DNA from: Brachycybe producta
Taxonomy: Eukaryota; Arthropoda; Diplopoda; Playtdesmida; Andrognathidae
Direction of reading: 5' to 3'
NCBI GenBank assembly: GCA_036925085.1
Contig: JAUPFP010000061.1
Coordinates: 882,501 to 946,500 of the forward strand
DNA: 64,000 nt
Shown piece by piece: positions 1-10,794 of this stretch. Made by a program: the position numbers and the translations under genes. The number at the start of each line of letters is the position of its first letter. Within the stretch, counting starts at the first letter, position 1. The notes under the pieces are model-generated. The model did not search any database and was not told the origin of the DNA. It was given only the letters and a program-made list of their open reading frames with translations.

Positions 1-19
1 TTAATTTTCATTCTTATAC

Positions 20-383
20 GAAATAAACCTCTTTCTTTAGTTTCGTTTCTGGTAATCTGACAACTGCTTTGATGGTGGTCAAGAGTCCGGCTGTGACAAC
101 ACTGATCTGTTCTCGTTCTGTTTCGTTCACATCGTCACCAAATGCTCTCTCCATTACACCTTCGGCTACTTTTTTGCCTTCCAGCGAGCCCTTTACCACT
201 GAAAACCAATTACATATCTTGAACTTTGTTTACTACAGGTAAAAAGACAAAAACATTTGACATTTTCGAATCCCATGCGTACTTACGTTGTAATATTTTC
301 TGAAGCGTCTCGTCATCGACTTTATTAATAGCTTTAGACATTAACTTCACATCACGAGGTACGCTTGATCCAAAGAATGACAT
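20..383 (-). CDS. COMMD5: COMM domain-containing protein 5 (COMMD5), 5' part only
   Basis: COMMD proteins are subunits of the Commander endosomal recycling complex and bind cullins and NF-kB factors. Two exons are visible: 383-287 and 198-20. The junction makes one Leu codon (C|TG), and the donors GTAAGT and GTATAAG fit consensus. The 92 residues begin MSFFGSSVPRDVKLM and continue through ETLQKILQLVKGSLEGKK to VVRLPETKLKKEVYF. This follows the N-terminal helical domain of COMMD5 (family pattern: SFLG.QLP.EV..M, then F.KLLKLVV.SLQG, then ALRLPPTSLKPDTF). The COMM domain itself lies beyond the left edge. The ATG at 383 is preferred to an in-frame upstream ATG at 425 because family similarity starts there. 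The gene is divergent from the neurobeachin exon at 1085. Confidence 0.82.
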
Positions 384-1084
384 TTTTACCAAATAAAAAC
401 TAATAGAAAAAGCATACAAAAACAAAAATATACACGATATTGTACTGTAGGCGGTAAGAAATTTGTCGTCTGCTAGAAAGAAAAGTGACTTACATGACTA
501 ATCGATAAACTAATTCTGATTCTATATTATCTATTATGCTTCTTATTTTAGACCATTTCTCTTGTTCTGTTTTTGTTCATTTTACGTATTTATTTGTAAA
601 TAAACCCAAAAAGTATGAAACTTTTTATTAAATTCCGGTATTTCATTTTATCAGTGATGATCGATTATTAATGCCAGGCATCAGTCCGATAGGTAGCGCC
701 ATTTAGTGCTGTTCGATAATAATCCATAATTTCCCTAACCTTTTAGAATTTATTTATAAAAGGTTAAATTTACTAAATAATTTGTTATAGTATTGTGCGA
801 ATGTTTCAAACGAATAATAAACCGTAATTATTTAATATTATTTTAAATTATAATGTGTCTAAAAAGGAGTAAAAATAATATACAGAAAGATATTTGGTCA
901 CATGATTGAAAACATTGTCGATTAGTTATCTGACAGCACTGTCATTCATAGGTAAAATGGCCGCCGGTGGTCGTTCGTGTTTATGTTGTCTACGTTAAAA
1001 ATGGAGTTAAAATAGTTATTTTGTTGTTGTGTTTCGATTTAATAGAGATAGTGCGACAATTTTAGTGGTATTCAGGTGTGAGGA
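384..1084. promoter_or_regulatory. Probable bidirectional promoter between COMMD5 and neurobeachin/LRBA
   Basis: About 700 bases separate the two divergent start codons. No ORF of note lies here. The left part is AT-rich; the part just before 1085 includes a short GC-richer stretch (around 955-975, containing GGCCGCC). No clear TATA box is recognised. The promoter role is inferred from gene arrangement only. Confidence 0.45.
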
Positions 1085-1294
1085 ATGGCCTCATCTGGTG
1101 TGTACGCTAGTACGGAAGTGATTAAGGGCGAGAACAGTGGTTCCGTTGCCGGCGGCGGCCCTTCTGATCTGAAACGGGCCGAAGACGTCGTCAAAATGAC
1201 GATGAACGACAACCTCAAATTCGCTGTCCTCATTGGACTCATTGAAGTCGGTCAGGTCTCTAATAAGGAGGTGGTCAACTCAGTTTTGCAGTTG
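1085..1294 (+). CDS. NBEA/LRBA: First coding exon of a neurobeachin/LRBA family gene
   Basis: Neurobeachin and LRBA are very large BEACH-domain scaffolds for membrane traffic and PKA anchoring. This exon gives 70 residues from an ATG at 1085. A variable Gly/Ser-rich start is followed by [20 protein letters not shown] and VNSVLQL. That block matches the conserved N-terminal motif of neurobeachin/LRBA ([28 protein letters not shown]). The exon ends in phase 0 at a consensus donor (GTAAGT at 1295), at a place where the family continues without a gap. No later exon was found on the plus strand in this window, so the first intron is either longer than the window or hosts other genes. NBEA and LRBA cannot be told apart from this exon. 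Confidence 0.8.
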
Positions 1295-2985
1295 GTAAGT
1301 TAAATTTCGTATTTATGTTTTGTTTTAATTATCAAGTCCCCTAAAGTCGTTTTTGAGAGCACACTAAAGAAATAATAAGATGGGACCGCTCATAAGACGT
1401 CACTCGGTTTCTGCATTCTATCATTTCACAGCTATTTTTAAGAGTACTGTTGAGAAGTGTCTACATTTTATAGATGTGGCTTGAAAAATTGTTACTTATG
1501 CAACATTTTGAAGCAAAGGTTGTGATTCAGTTTTGTAATGGATATAAGTGAGGTTGTACAAGTATGGCGCTTTTATTCTTCCATTTAATTTTATACTTTA
1601 TAGTAGTACTTGGGTATAACTTCACATTTATGTTGTAATGCCATCTTGAATTTTTTTTTTCTTCAGTTATTTCTATAATGTGTTTTGTGTGGTATGTTGA
1701 GAATTTTTGTGCTTAGCATATAAATTACAGATTAAATGGTCGTTTTTATGGTTGCTGTTGAATGCGGATTTCATGGCATATCTAGAATTCTACATTTTTT
1801 TTTATTCTTCGTCAGCGTATGTTGTACTTCTGAGTGGTTCTATTGCTCAATGAGCGCTATCTTGGAGCAATATGTTACTCGTTTATATCGCTGTGAGATT
1901 TTACATGATTACGATCGCCATCTATTAGTCACTTATGTCAACAATAGTGATTAATTTACCTTGATTGTACTTGACATTGTTTTTTTCTTCTTCTTTCTAT
2001 TCATTGCTGTGTTTTTTTTTTAATTGGTTAAATAACAGCAATAAAACTCATTACTTAGAATTTGTAATAAAAGTATTACAGATGTAGAAATACAACGTTT
2101 TTGTTAGAACAACTTTCTGAATTTTATTATTCTAATGCACTTCCGTCATGCTTCATTTCATACTTCTGAGTTATTATTAATGTTATTATTATTATTAATT
2201 TATAAAGCTGCTTTTTATACTTGAATTGTGGACAGGTTTTTTTTGTTTTTTTGTTTTGTTTAGAGATAGGCGAGAAGAGCTTCCTCTGGTGGAGAACACT
2301 GTCACGAAGTGCCCCCCCCCCCCCCCTCTGCAGTCTTCATTAAAATACATTATGCTCTGGTTATGTTGATGTGTCTTAACGATGTTGAAATTGTTACAGA
2401 ATGTGTTTACGTAATAAGATAGAGGTGCTGCGTTGTTGTGGCAAACAATTTAAATTCGTTCAGGGTAGGGTTGTTAGATTTATATATCAAGTGATGATAT
2501 ATATTAGGGGTGTCCCAAAAATGTCGATTAGAAATTAAAATTAAAAATCCGTGAATGCATACACAATGAAAAGTTTCTTTATTTATAGATAGATAGTAAC
2601 ATTATTAAAATTTTTGATAATTTGAACAATATTTAGAGATCCCCCAAGGGTCTCCAAGTTAGAACATTTTTTGGCAAAATTGGTAGTTTTGTTTCAAAAT
2701 TATTATTTTAATTTCAATACATTAGGCCTATACAATTGACACACATGTAAGTAGGCCTAATATGTTGTAAAATTAAATAATACATAAGTTTTTGTGAATG
2801 TTTCTATTTTAAATTGAAATTTGTCATGTATAATATAAAAACTTATGGTAATAGCCATATAGAATTTGGAAGCCATTGGGGGAACTCTAAATATAGCTCA
2901 AATGAGCTGGAATTTTACAGGTATTATTATTTTACAAGGGAGAAATATTCTAGAAGGTATGCATTCTAATTTTCAAACTTTTGAT
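1295..2985. other. AT-rich presumed intron, no gene seen
   Basis: This begins at the neurobeachin donor site. It is AT-rich with several poly(T) runs and a run of 15 C at 2312-2326. No exon with recognisable similarity was seen on either strand. Confidence 0.5.
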
Positions 2986-2987
2986 TT

Positions 2988-3760
2988 TTTTGCGGAATCA
3001 GTCAATCTGCAAATTGTCTAGGCAATCTGCAAAACAACCAACCTGCTAGTGAAGCTGCATAATTCATTACCTAAAATTAGAGGTGGGGGACGAATCCTAA
3101 ATTTTCTCGAATCCCTCGAACCTTGCGAATCTCGAATTTGACGCCAATATCTTGTCATTTTAGAACTAAAGAGACTTGGTAAATGAAAGTGAAATAATTT
3201 GACACTAATTGCTCCTTAGTGGAATTTATGATGTTATTAAACGGTAAACATAGAGTAAATAGGGCCAAATCAACCTAATTAAAGACTTCGGAATTGCAAA
3301 CAGAGAGAATAAAGGGTGAAATTAATGTTAAAACATTATTGAATATAATATTTATCAGGATATATTGTTTCGGTAACGTTTTCAACACCGTTCGTGTCGA
3401 TTCACACTGTATACGGTCAAGGCAGAGTCCGGTTGACCGTGGTCAAATATCGTACTATAGGTTTTCAATTGAAATCCACTGTGTTTGGAAAGTTGGCGTT
3501 CACACTGGTCACCGTACTCTCAGATCATGGTTTTCCATAGAAAATTTGACCGGTGCCCATGACCGGACACAATAACATAACCAGAGCAATTAATGCTCAC
3601 GGTCGTTAGTGAATGAGGCAATGTCAAACGACAGGTATCTCTGCCCAGCAGTAAAACTTTGTTGGCCAATTAGAGATTGATAAGGGCGGGGCATGTGATA
3701 TCAGACCAAGTAACAAACCAATTAGAAATTGATGGCGGCGCTTATTGTGTTAACCAGTGA
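2988..3760. repeat. Mosaic of degraded inverted-repeat element fragments
   Basis: 2990-3060 matches half of the small palindrome at 60253-60385 (shared words CAATCTGCAAA and ACCAACCTGCTAGTGAA). 3086-3150 matches one end of the element at 59872-60175 and 63537-63900 (GAATCCTAAATTTTCTCGAA). 3625-3745 is a diverged relative of the F2 family (CAAGTAACAAACCAATTAGA). Between them, 3360-3580 holds a self-complementary stretch around TTGACCG/CGGTCAA words. No coding sequence was recognised. Confidence 0.5.
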
Positions 3761-3927
3761 TTCTGCCTAATATGCAGGGACAGATTAAAAGGATCAACCG
3801 ATGAGCGGATGAACAGTTGGTTAACTCTAAAACCCGAAACTGAATGCATATATAATTGTAGGAACACTATACTTTTTTATACATCGGTTATTCGGTGGGG
3901 TTACGTTAAATAGTTTGTTGCAGGGGT

Positions 3928-3940
3928 GGGGGGGGGGGGG
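3928..3940. repeat. Poly(G) tract
   Basis: Thirteen G in a row, one of a dozen similar G or C homopolymers in the first 23 kb. Confidence 0.9.
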
Positions 3941-4131
3941 CGTCTGGGAGGCTTAGTCCCCCAGAATGTAAAAAAAAAAACAGTTCGATTTAAAACATGA
4001 TTTGTGTGTTCTGCACCCATGTTAATAGTATTCATCCCAAGGTTTTTGTGTTCATCCATTTCTATATGCATCCTGTTTCAGGTTTTAGAATTATCCATGA
4101 TGTCGATCACGTTCATCGGTTCATCCTTTTA

Positions 4132-4432
4132 TCCTGATCGAGGGATAAAAAGTTGAACATACTTTATAGGGATGAACATGGTTTTCAGGAGGATGAACAT
4201 GGTTTTGAGGGAGCTGAACATGGTTTTGAGGGGGATGAACAGGGTCTTGAGGGAGATGAACAGGGTCTTAAGGGGGATGGACAGGGTCTTAAGGGGGATG
4301 GACAGGGTCTTAAGGGGGATGGACAGGGTCTTGAGGGAGATGAACAGGGTCTTGAGGGAGATGAGCAGGGTCTGGTCCCCCCCCCCCGTTCAATGTTCAT
4401 CTGTTCATTCGTTCATCTTTTTATCCTAACCC
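4132..4432. repeat. 21-base minisatellite inside a short inverted repeat
   Basis: About ten tandem copies of a 21-base unit (consensus near GGGGATGAACAGGGTCTTGA) run from about 4172 to 4375. The units change in blocks: GAACATGG at the left, GGACAGGG in the middle, GAACAGGG at the right. Because 21 is a multiple of three, all frames stay open and give heptapeptide repeats, but no gene structure supports translation. The flanks are inverted copies (GGATAAAAAGTTGAAC near 4142; GTTCATCTTTTTATCC near 4412), so the array probably expanded inside a foldback element. It ends in 11 C at 4377-4387. Confidence 0.8.
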
Positions 4433-4860
4433 ATCATGTATATGTATAAAGTGCATGCACGTCACACAGTGTCACACGGGCACTGGGCCACATACGCACG
4501 TAAGAACAACTGTAAATGAATGACACACACACAGCATCCTTCTTCTTTATTCGTTTTTTTTTTGTTACACATGTTATTTTTGTGATCTATATTCTGTAAT
4601 AATGGATTTTTGATGGTTTCAACTCAACAATCCTCTTTGTGATGGTTTAAATTACATTTATCTGGGGATTGATAACGAGGATTAGGTTTTCTATAGCTGA
4701 TCTAAATTAGGATAGACACATGCATACACACATATTTGCTCAGAATTTCACAAACAAAACAAAACAAGCAAAAAAAAAAAAATACTCTTTAGAAAACAAT
4801 CACGCTCGCTCAAAATATTGACGCACGCACAAACACAATATACGCGCAGATTTTCGTTTG

Positions 4861-5030
4861 CTACGCCCTTTTATGAACGTCATCAATTTCTAATTGGTTT
4901 GTTATTTAGTCTGACGTCGCATGCTCCGCCCTTTTCAACGTCGACCCACGCAACAAACCAATTAGAAGTTGACAGTCGTCATAAAAAGGGCGGAGCCAAC
5001 TTCTGTTTGTCCCGATTTCTAATTGTCTGT
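4861..5030. mobile_element. Family F1 palindromic MITE, left end diverged
   Basis: Arms containing AATTTCTAATTGGTTTGTT and AACAAACCAATTAGAAG are inverted repeats around a centre with GCATGCTCCGCCC. The right end (GATTTCTAATTGTCTGT) matches the other F1 copies at 8177, 12477, 18116 and 24508. There is no coding capacity. F1 is a short non-autonomous element family. Confidence 0.75.
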
Positions 5031-5082
5031 CTTAAGACCGCACGCACGAAACGTTCTGATAATGAAATCGCAAACGTACAAA

Positions 5083-5723
5083 TAAAGCCCTTATCACACT
5101 AGCAACCTCCAATGCAATTCAACTTGTAATGCAACCTGTGACGTGACTTGCAACTAGAACTTTGTAATAAACTTCTATATCACACTACATGCAACCTAGT
5201 TGCCAATCAAGTTTTTAAAACTTCGTTTATGTCAAGGGGCCGACACATTCGGGTGAATCTCGTGCGGTATCGGAAGCCATTTTACTTTTAATCCTGCGTT
5301 TTACTGAATTTTAAAATTTCAATTCTATTCTGGATATCCAGTAAAATTGCAGCTAAAAAGTAAATCCACACGATCTGCTGTGAATCTTAGTGAAAATCGT
5401 ATATGATTTTCTGTTTAATGCCTGCCCCGCTTGGTTTGTGTCCATATTGGGAGCAACTAACAGGAAGTTCATGAAACCGGAAGTCATGAAACCGGAAGTC
5501 ATGAAACCTGGAATTCGGTCAATGTTACATATGTCATTTCCGGCAAACGGCGTGATTGGTTGTTTGTCAGAAAGTTTACTTGAAAACCTGGTCTCACGCT
5601 AGTTAAAATGAAAATTTTACAATCAAGTTGCATATGTCATATCTGCACACTATAAACATTGAAGTTGCATGTCACATTGCACTTTTTCTTGCATCAAAAG
5701 TTGCTAGTGTGATAGGGGCTTTA
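5083..5723 (+). mobile_element. Family F3 inverted-repeat element, copy A
   Basis: Its ends are TAAAGCCCTTATCACACTAG and CTAGTGTGATAGGGGCTTTA, an inverted pair. Subterminal repeats of GCAACCT/TTGCATG words lie inside. The core (GGGGCCGACACATTCGGGTG, GGATATCCAG) is shared with inverted copies at 16496-17144 and 23121-23785. No transposase frame is present, so it is a non-autonomous DNA transposon of unassigned superfamily. Confidence 0.8.
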
Positions 5724-6540
5724 GAGAACAGAGATGGATGGATAGACTCAGAGAGAGGAGCCGAAGGGGGGGGGGGAGGGAATGTTAATAGATTGCTAGA
5801 TGCTTTTTCTCTTCAATCAATTACCTATTATTATAATATTTTCTTTCGCTTTTGTCTAATGGGTTCTCCTTTGCGATTTCATTTTATCAATGTTACTTTG
5901 AATGGAATCTCTTTATTCTTTTCTTTTTTGAGTTTCCAATGTTTATGGATCAATTTCTAAGGTTTATGGTTCGCCTATTATAATCACCAATTTGTCAGAT
6001 GGTTTTATATTTTTCTTTCTCTTTTCATTTTATATTTGAGCAAAGATCGATTCTAATACAATGGTATTTATGCAAATACTGAGGTTTTTTGTTTCAGCTT
6101 TTGGAAAGAAAAAAAAAAAAAGGCGTGGGGGGGGGGGGGTTGGTTCGGTCTTATTTGCACTTGAATGGATTCATGTTAGCAGTGATTGCTCACCTTCAGG
6201 GAACTCTAATATCTCAATATATAAAATTTATAAAGAGCTGTTGTGATCTTTCAAGGGTGGAGTTGGTGTGTGTGTGTGTGGGGGGGGGGGGTTGTCTTCT
6301 TGGATATACTTATGAATAATTGAGTGATTTCAGTGCTTTAAGGGGTCGAATTTCTTAATGACTACTTAGACAAAGCTCTAAACTCATCAACTTTAGTTGT
6401 AAAGTGTCATGTAAGGCTAGTTTGATCCGATGTAAATAAAAAAAAAGTCTGATTTAAATCAAATAAATCGATTTATATTCAATTTTTTTTAAAAAATCAA
6501 AAAAAATAAAATCTGCCACTCTGAATACGTGTGTGGGACA
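5724..6540. other. Low-complexity spacer with poly(G) runs
   Basis: No gene seen. Holds G runs at 5766-5776, 6127-6139 and 6281-6291, a short GT microsatellite before the last, and a patch (6450-6510) rich in GATTTAAATC-like words resembling the end of the element near 60180-60705. Confidence 0.5.
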
Positions 6541-6552
6541 TTTGTGTCCAAA

Positions 6553-6866
6553 GACACTTGCCCTAACGGGAAATTTGCCCTAAAGTTATTTTCCCTAAAA
6601 CCATTTTTGCCCTAAAGGGAAACTTGCTCGAAAACCTTTTGCCCTAAGACCATTTGTCATAAAAGGACATTTGCCCTAATCAGTAGTGTAAGTTTACGTC
6701 ATTTGGCGGTTTTTTGTGCACCTGTGGCGTGCAGAACCAATTTAACATACTCCACCGAAAGACACTGAATCGTATTAAAAGAGAAAAAAAAAAAGTGGTT
6801 TTTAGCGCAAATGTCTCTTTAGGGCAAACGTCCTTTTAGGGCAAATGTCCCTTTAGGGCAAGTGTC
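6553..6866. mobile_element. Foldback element built of GCCCTAAAGGG repeats
   Basis: The left part repeats CTTGCCCTAA, TTTGCCCTAAAG and CATTTGCCCTAA about every 20-25 bases. The right part repeats the complement (TTAGGGCAAATGTC, TTAGGGCAAACGTCC, TTAGGGCAAGTGTC). The ends GACACTTG and CAAGTGTC are exact inverses. The centre (about 6690-6790) is unrelated sequence. No coding potential; a foldback-type MITE is the best description. Confidence 0.75.
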
Positions 6867-7359
6867 TATATACCCCTGATTACACACAAAAGTACCACTT
6901 CTAGCCTGTCTACAGTTCACTATAAGGTTGGCTATGTAACTGTAGTTAATTTTTGTAGTAGAAACGGGATATTCAGCTCAAACTGAAAGATGGGCAACTT
7001 TAATTTAGAATTCTAACATTTAGACAAGGTGTTTCACACATCTGTCTGCCTGTGAAGAATAAATAGTGGGCGGAAAATGATTCGTTTATCCTGTTTTGAC
7101 AGTCTTCTTTCATTTTTGTTCTGGTTTTCTTTTATTTAACAAACTCCTATTTTCAGATTTCTCTCGTTGCAAATATTTTAAAAGTCATTTTCTTCATTCA
7201 CTTTTCCTGTTTTTGTGATTCTTTTTTCCTTTTCTCCTCTTTTCTTTTTGGTTATTATTTTTGTTGACGGTTCGTTGATTACGTACAAAACAAAATATAT
7301 TTCAGAATAAATCTGCATAAAGAATATTGATTAACACACAATGTTATTTGTCGTATTAT

Positions 7360-7432
7360 TATTATTATTACTATTATTATTATTATTATTCCTGTTATTA
7401 TTATTACTATTATTAATATTTCTATTATTATT
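7360..7432. repeat. ATT-type trinucleotide microsatellite
   Basis: Interrupted (TTA)n/(ATT)n run of about 70 bases next to the repeat at 7538. Confidence 0.85.
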
Positions 7433-7537
7433 AGGTCAGGTTAAGCCTGGGTTTCCTAAGATAGCCGTACCATAAAATAGCAGGACGTAATATGACAGTA
7501 AATGACATCACAAAAAAAAACCGGTTTTCATTAGTGT

Positions 7538-7945
7538 TGTAAATTAAAAAAACCGTGTTTTTTTTTAAAAAAAAAAAAACAGTAAAGAAAAAATAAAAAA
7601 AAAAAACGGCGGGAAAAGAGAAACGCAAGAAAGAAAGTAAATTGATCCAGTTTTAAGTACGTTAGAAAAATCTACATTAAAAGTGTTCGTTTTTTTATAA
7701 AATCATGTTTTATTTACAAAAAAAAAAGCTGGGGGGGGGGGGGGGGGGGGGGTTGGAGAAAATGCAAAAAAAAAAGCCTTTCTTTAGTTTGTTGGTGGTG
7801 AATCCTGATTGGTTTCAGTTCTACGATAGGGAAAAATACAAAGTTTACATTAAGCAGTGAAATGCAAATTAATGAATTAAGAATAGAAATTATGTCAGAT
7901 TCGTGATTTAAGTCATTTTAATTACCTTTCACTATATACGATAGG
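7538..7945 (-). repeat. Inverted copy of the segment at about 16010-16405
   Basis: Contains GTTGGTGGTGAATCCTGATT, a block near ATTAATGAATTAAGAATAGA and CGTGATTTAAGTC in the same order as the reverse complement of 16010-16405. A 22-base poly(G) at 7731-7752 stands where the other copy has a short poly(C) block. No ORF. Probably a dispersed element whose limits cannot be fixed from two copies. Confidence 0.7.
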
Positions 7946-8176
7946 AAATCTGAAAAAAACATTTTTTAAATAAAAACTTTTAAATAATTTGTACATTGTA
8001 ATCGAATTTCATTTTAAATTGAATTGGTTCTTAAAAATAGCATCATGGCTTCAATTATCTCCTATTTCATCTGTACTCTTTAAGACTCAATTTTGATGTT
8101 CGGTCAATCATTTTTCTTTCGGAGTCCTACGGACTCCTATACCGACTCCTACCAAAAATGACCGTCGACTTCGTCT

Positions 8177-8386
8177 ACAGGCAATTAGAAATCGGGACAA
8201 ACAAAAGTTGGCGCCGCCCTTTTTATGACGACCCGGCAACTTCTAATTGGTTTGTTGTGTGGTTCGACGTTGAAAAGCTCGGAGCATGTCATGACGTCAG
8301 ACTACATAACCAACCGATTAGATGTTGCGTTCGTCATAAAAAAGGGCGGAGCCAACTTCTGTTTGTCCCGATTTCTAATTGCCTGT
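8177..8386. mobile_element. Family F1 palindromic MITE, complete
   Basis: About 210 bases from ACAGGCAATTAGAAATCGGG to CCCGATTTCTAATTGCCTGT, with nearly continuous self-complementarity. The arms include GCCGCCCTTTTTATGACG and the complement AAAAAGGGCGGAGCC; the centre contains ATGACGTCAGACTAC. It carries a palindromic CRE-type site (TGACGTCA) and GC boxes but no protein. Confidence 0.85.
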
Positions 8387-8452
8387 CTCCGACTCCACAG
8401 CACTACAGGCTAAAAATAGCTAGCCTGAGCGCATAATCTAATCCGAGACATT

Positions 8453-8702
8453 CAGGGGCCGTGTTTCTGAACAGAAATAAGTCAAATGTCAAAAAAGGGT
8501 CTTGTAATAGACCTACAAGTGAATTCTACGGAGCCCTGTAAAGGACACCCGTTGCCAATTCACAATTTGTCAATACTGAATTGTTGGTAATTCGTAATAA
8601 GTTAATAACAAATTGTGAATTTTCGATGCGTGTCCTGATCAGGGCTCCGTAGAATTCGCTTGTATTACAAGACTTGTGTTTGTCGAGAAACAGTGGCCCA
8701 GG
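8453..8702. mobile_element. TIR MITE with ends near GGGGCCGTGTTTCTG
   Basis: Nested inverted repeats pair CAGGGGCCGTGTTTCTG with AGAAACAGTGGCCCAG, then CTTGTAATA with TATTACAAG, then GAATTCTACGGAGCCCTG with CAGGGCTCCGTAGAATTC. The inner part (GGAGCCCTGTAAAGGACA) recurs in the elements at 10795-11303 and 40163-40375. No coding potential. Confidence 0.75.
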
Positions 8703-9647
8703 AAAGATACTTTGTACAGCAAATCCCATGTTGCACTTTTTTCTTCTTCTAACATTACGGGAATCATTCTTATTTATTTTCCTTTGTTATTTAAAATCAA
8801 TTTTCAATTATTTCACGTGTATTTACTGTAAAAAGTGAAAGCAAATTTTTTTATTATAATTTTTCATCTTTTGAATCTTGGTCGAGTTATAGATTTCAAT
8901 AATCGATTCCTTCTCTATCTGTCACTGTGGGAGTTTCTCTCTTTGTGTTTTACATTTTTATTCCACATTATTTGAAGCTTAACCATAAAAATAGACAAAG
9001 AAAAAGACGCCTGAAGTCTAGACTTCACTTTATAAGACCCCGGTTCCGGTTGGGAAGTGAAAAGAAATGCGAAAGAAAGAAAGAGAAATTCGAGATTGAG
9101 CAAAAAAATAGCAGTTTTTTTAAAAAAAAGTTAAGGTGGCTGCATATATATTTATTTTGCTTTCGTTTCCACCGGATGGCGCTACTGCGGACTCTTAGGT
9201 TCTATGGGAGGTTTATTCCTCCAACCGCCGGTTCTGAGAAAATTTATATATTTTTTTTTTCAAACGGAGCGTTTTTCTGAAGACACTTCACTAAACAAAA
9301 TTCAAAATGTTTTAGAAACTAGAATAATTGATGATAATGCTAAAAGTTTTTTTTATTGATGATGGTATTTTTCAAAATAAACTTTTTAGGGCAGTTTTAA
9401 AAAGGCGAAAATAATTTTTCATGAAATGTCAGTTGAACCCCCCCCCCCCCTCCAAAAAAAACACGTCAAAACTGCTATAAAATGTTTTATTTTTAAAGAT
9501 ATTGTGATGGAAAAAACTTTTAACATAATTTTTACCATTTTAGTTTTGAGAAACCACGTTTTAAGAAAACACGTTCGCTTGTCGTTTTTGCCGCAAAATC
9601 AATGTAAAAGAGGTCTGTTATTTTACCTTAGTCACACTTATATTAGA
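8703..9647. other. Intergenic sequence with element fragments
   Basis: 9133-9200 (AAGGTGGCTG, then CCACCGGATGGCGCTACTGC) matches the left end of the element at 22752. 9270-9340 resembles the small TTTTAGAAACTAGAA family. A run of 13 C sits at 9438-9450. No gene recognised. Confidence 0.45.
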
Positions 9648-10013
9648 ACTAGTGGGGTAACCGGTCATAAATGACGGGAGCAATATTCACGGGCAATTGT
9701 GCCCAGCATTAGAATTTCTTTTCCTCCGCCCTTTTATGACGTCAGACCAAGTAACAAACCGATTAGAAATTAATGACGTTCATAAAAGTTCTGAGCAAAA
9801 GAAATTCTAATGCTGGGCACAGTTGCCTGTGATAAACTAGTTTAATTTTGCTACTATTATCCTCTCCCCTTTTTATATTTGAAAGAGAAAATGAGCATGT
9901 CGGAATTTATATAAATTTAAATGAATAAATGAACCGCTTTTTTTCTCAAGGTCAACTATATGTTGCACCCATCTCATCCAAGAACCCCGTGATATTAAAT
10001 TGGAGAGGGGGAA
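9648..10013. mobile_element. Family F2 element, rearranged copy
   Basis: Starts ACTAGTGGGGTAACCGGTCA. Has the F2 palindrome (GTGCCCAGCATTAGAATTTC ... GAAATTCTAATGCTGGGCAC), then the F2 marker TTTAATTTTGCTACTATTAT. From about 9895 the order reverses: CGGAATTTATATAAATTTAA and AATGAATAAATGAACCG are the reverse complement of the distal part of the copies at 15365 and 42770. This copy therefore has an internal inversion or is a head-to-head composite. Confidence 0.7.
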
Positions 10014-10156
10014 AAGCAAACATGTCCTCCACACAATAGATTTTATAAAAACTTAAAATACGTTCGTGGAGGACTGTCCTGGAAGGAGAATATTTCTTCC
10101 AAATATGGAGGACTGTAATCCACAGGTGGCAAGCCTATTTGCAGGTGTACTGAGTT

Positions 10157-10244
10157 GAATTGAATTAATAATCTAGAAAAGGGCCACCTTTAAACACTTG
10201 TTTGTGTTTAAAGGTGGCCCTTTTCTAGATTATTAATTCAATTC
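10157..10244. repeat. Perfect 41-bp hairpin with a 6-base loop
   Basis: Arms 10157-10197 and 10204-10244 are exact reverse complements by hand check, with loop TTGTTT. The core is AAAGGGCCACCTTTAAACAC. A short CCGGA inverted pair follows. No ORF. It could be the core of a young MITE or a hairpin precursor RNA; the sequence does not decide. Confidence 0.85.
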
Positions 10245-10414
10245 CGGAAAAGTCCAAACAAGTCCGGAAATTACTTCTGTTCACTATTATTATCTTTTTT
10301 GATAAATTAGTGTATTTTTTTGGTAACATCCTGTATTATTTGTGGGTGGTTTTTACTTCGGTAACGTACACAAGATACGTTATACGTCTTCGTCAGTTGA
10401 ATTAACAATTGACC

Positions 10415-10429
10415 GGGGGGGGGGGGGGG
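10415..10429. repeat. Poly(G) tract
   Basis: Fifteen consecutive G. Confidence 0.9.
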
Positions 10430-10794
10430 TTGATCATGAGTCATTGCGACAGACATATTGGGATAGATTTTAAATGGGAGTCTATTTATAAGCATATTAT
10501 TGACATTCAATGGAACAATTTTTTTCTTCCTCCCACGCATTTAATTGATTCTCTGCAACAGAGGCATACGCGTGCGTGATATACTCTCCTCGTAATATAT
10601 ATTCAGCTATTCAACTTCTTAGTTATTAGTATTATTACTCATTATTATTACTCTTAATAGTTGTGGCATTTCCTTGAATTTATAAAACTATTTGTTGAAA
10701 ATATAGGAATTTTGAGCAATTGGGATCTGAACACACACACTCTCTCTTTCTGTTGAAATTTAGATTAGATGCGGTTGGTTAGAGAGGCCTTTGA

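Noticed and set aside
1736..1954. 72-residue frame as a neurobeachin exon
   Set aside because: No match to neurobeachin/LRBA and no consensus acceptor in phase 0.
4153..4449. Heptapeptide-repeat protein
   Set aside because: Arises because the minisatellite unit is 21 bases; no promoter, splice or family support.
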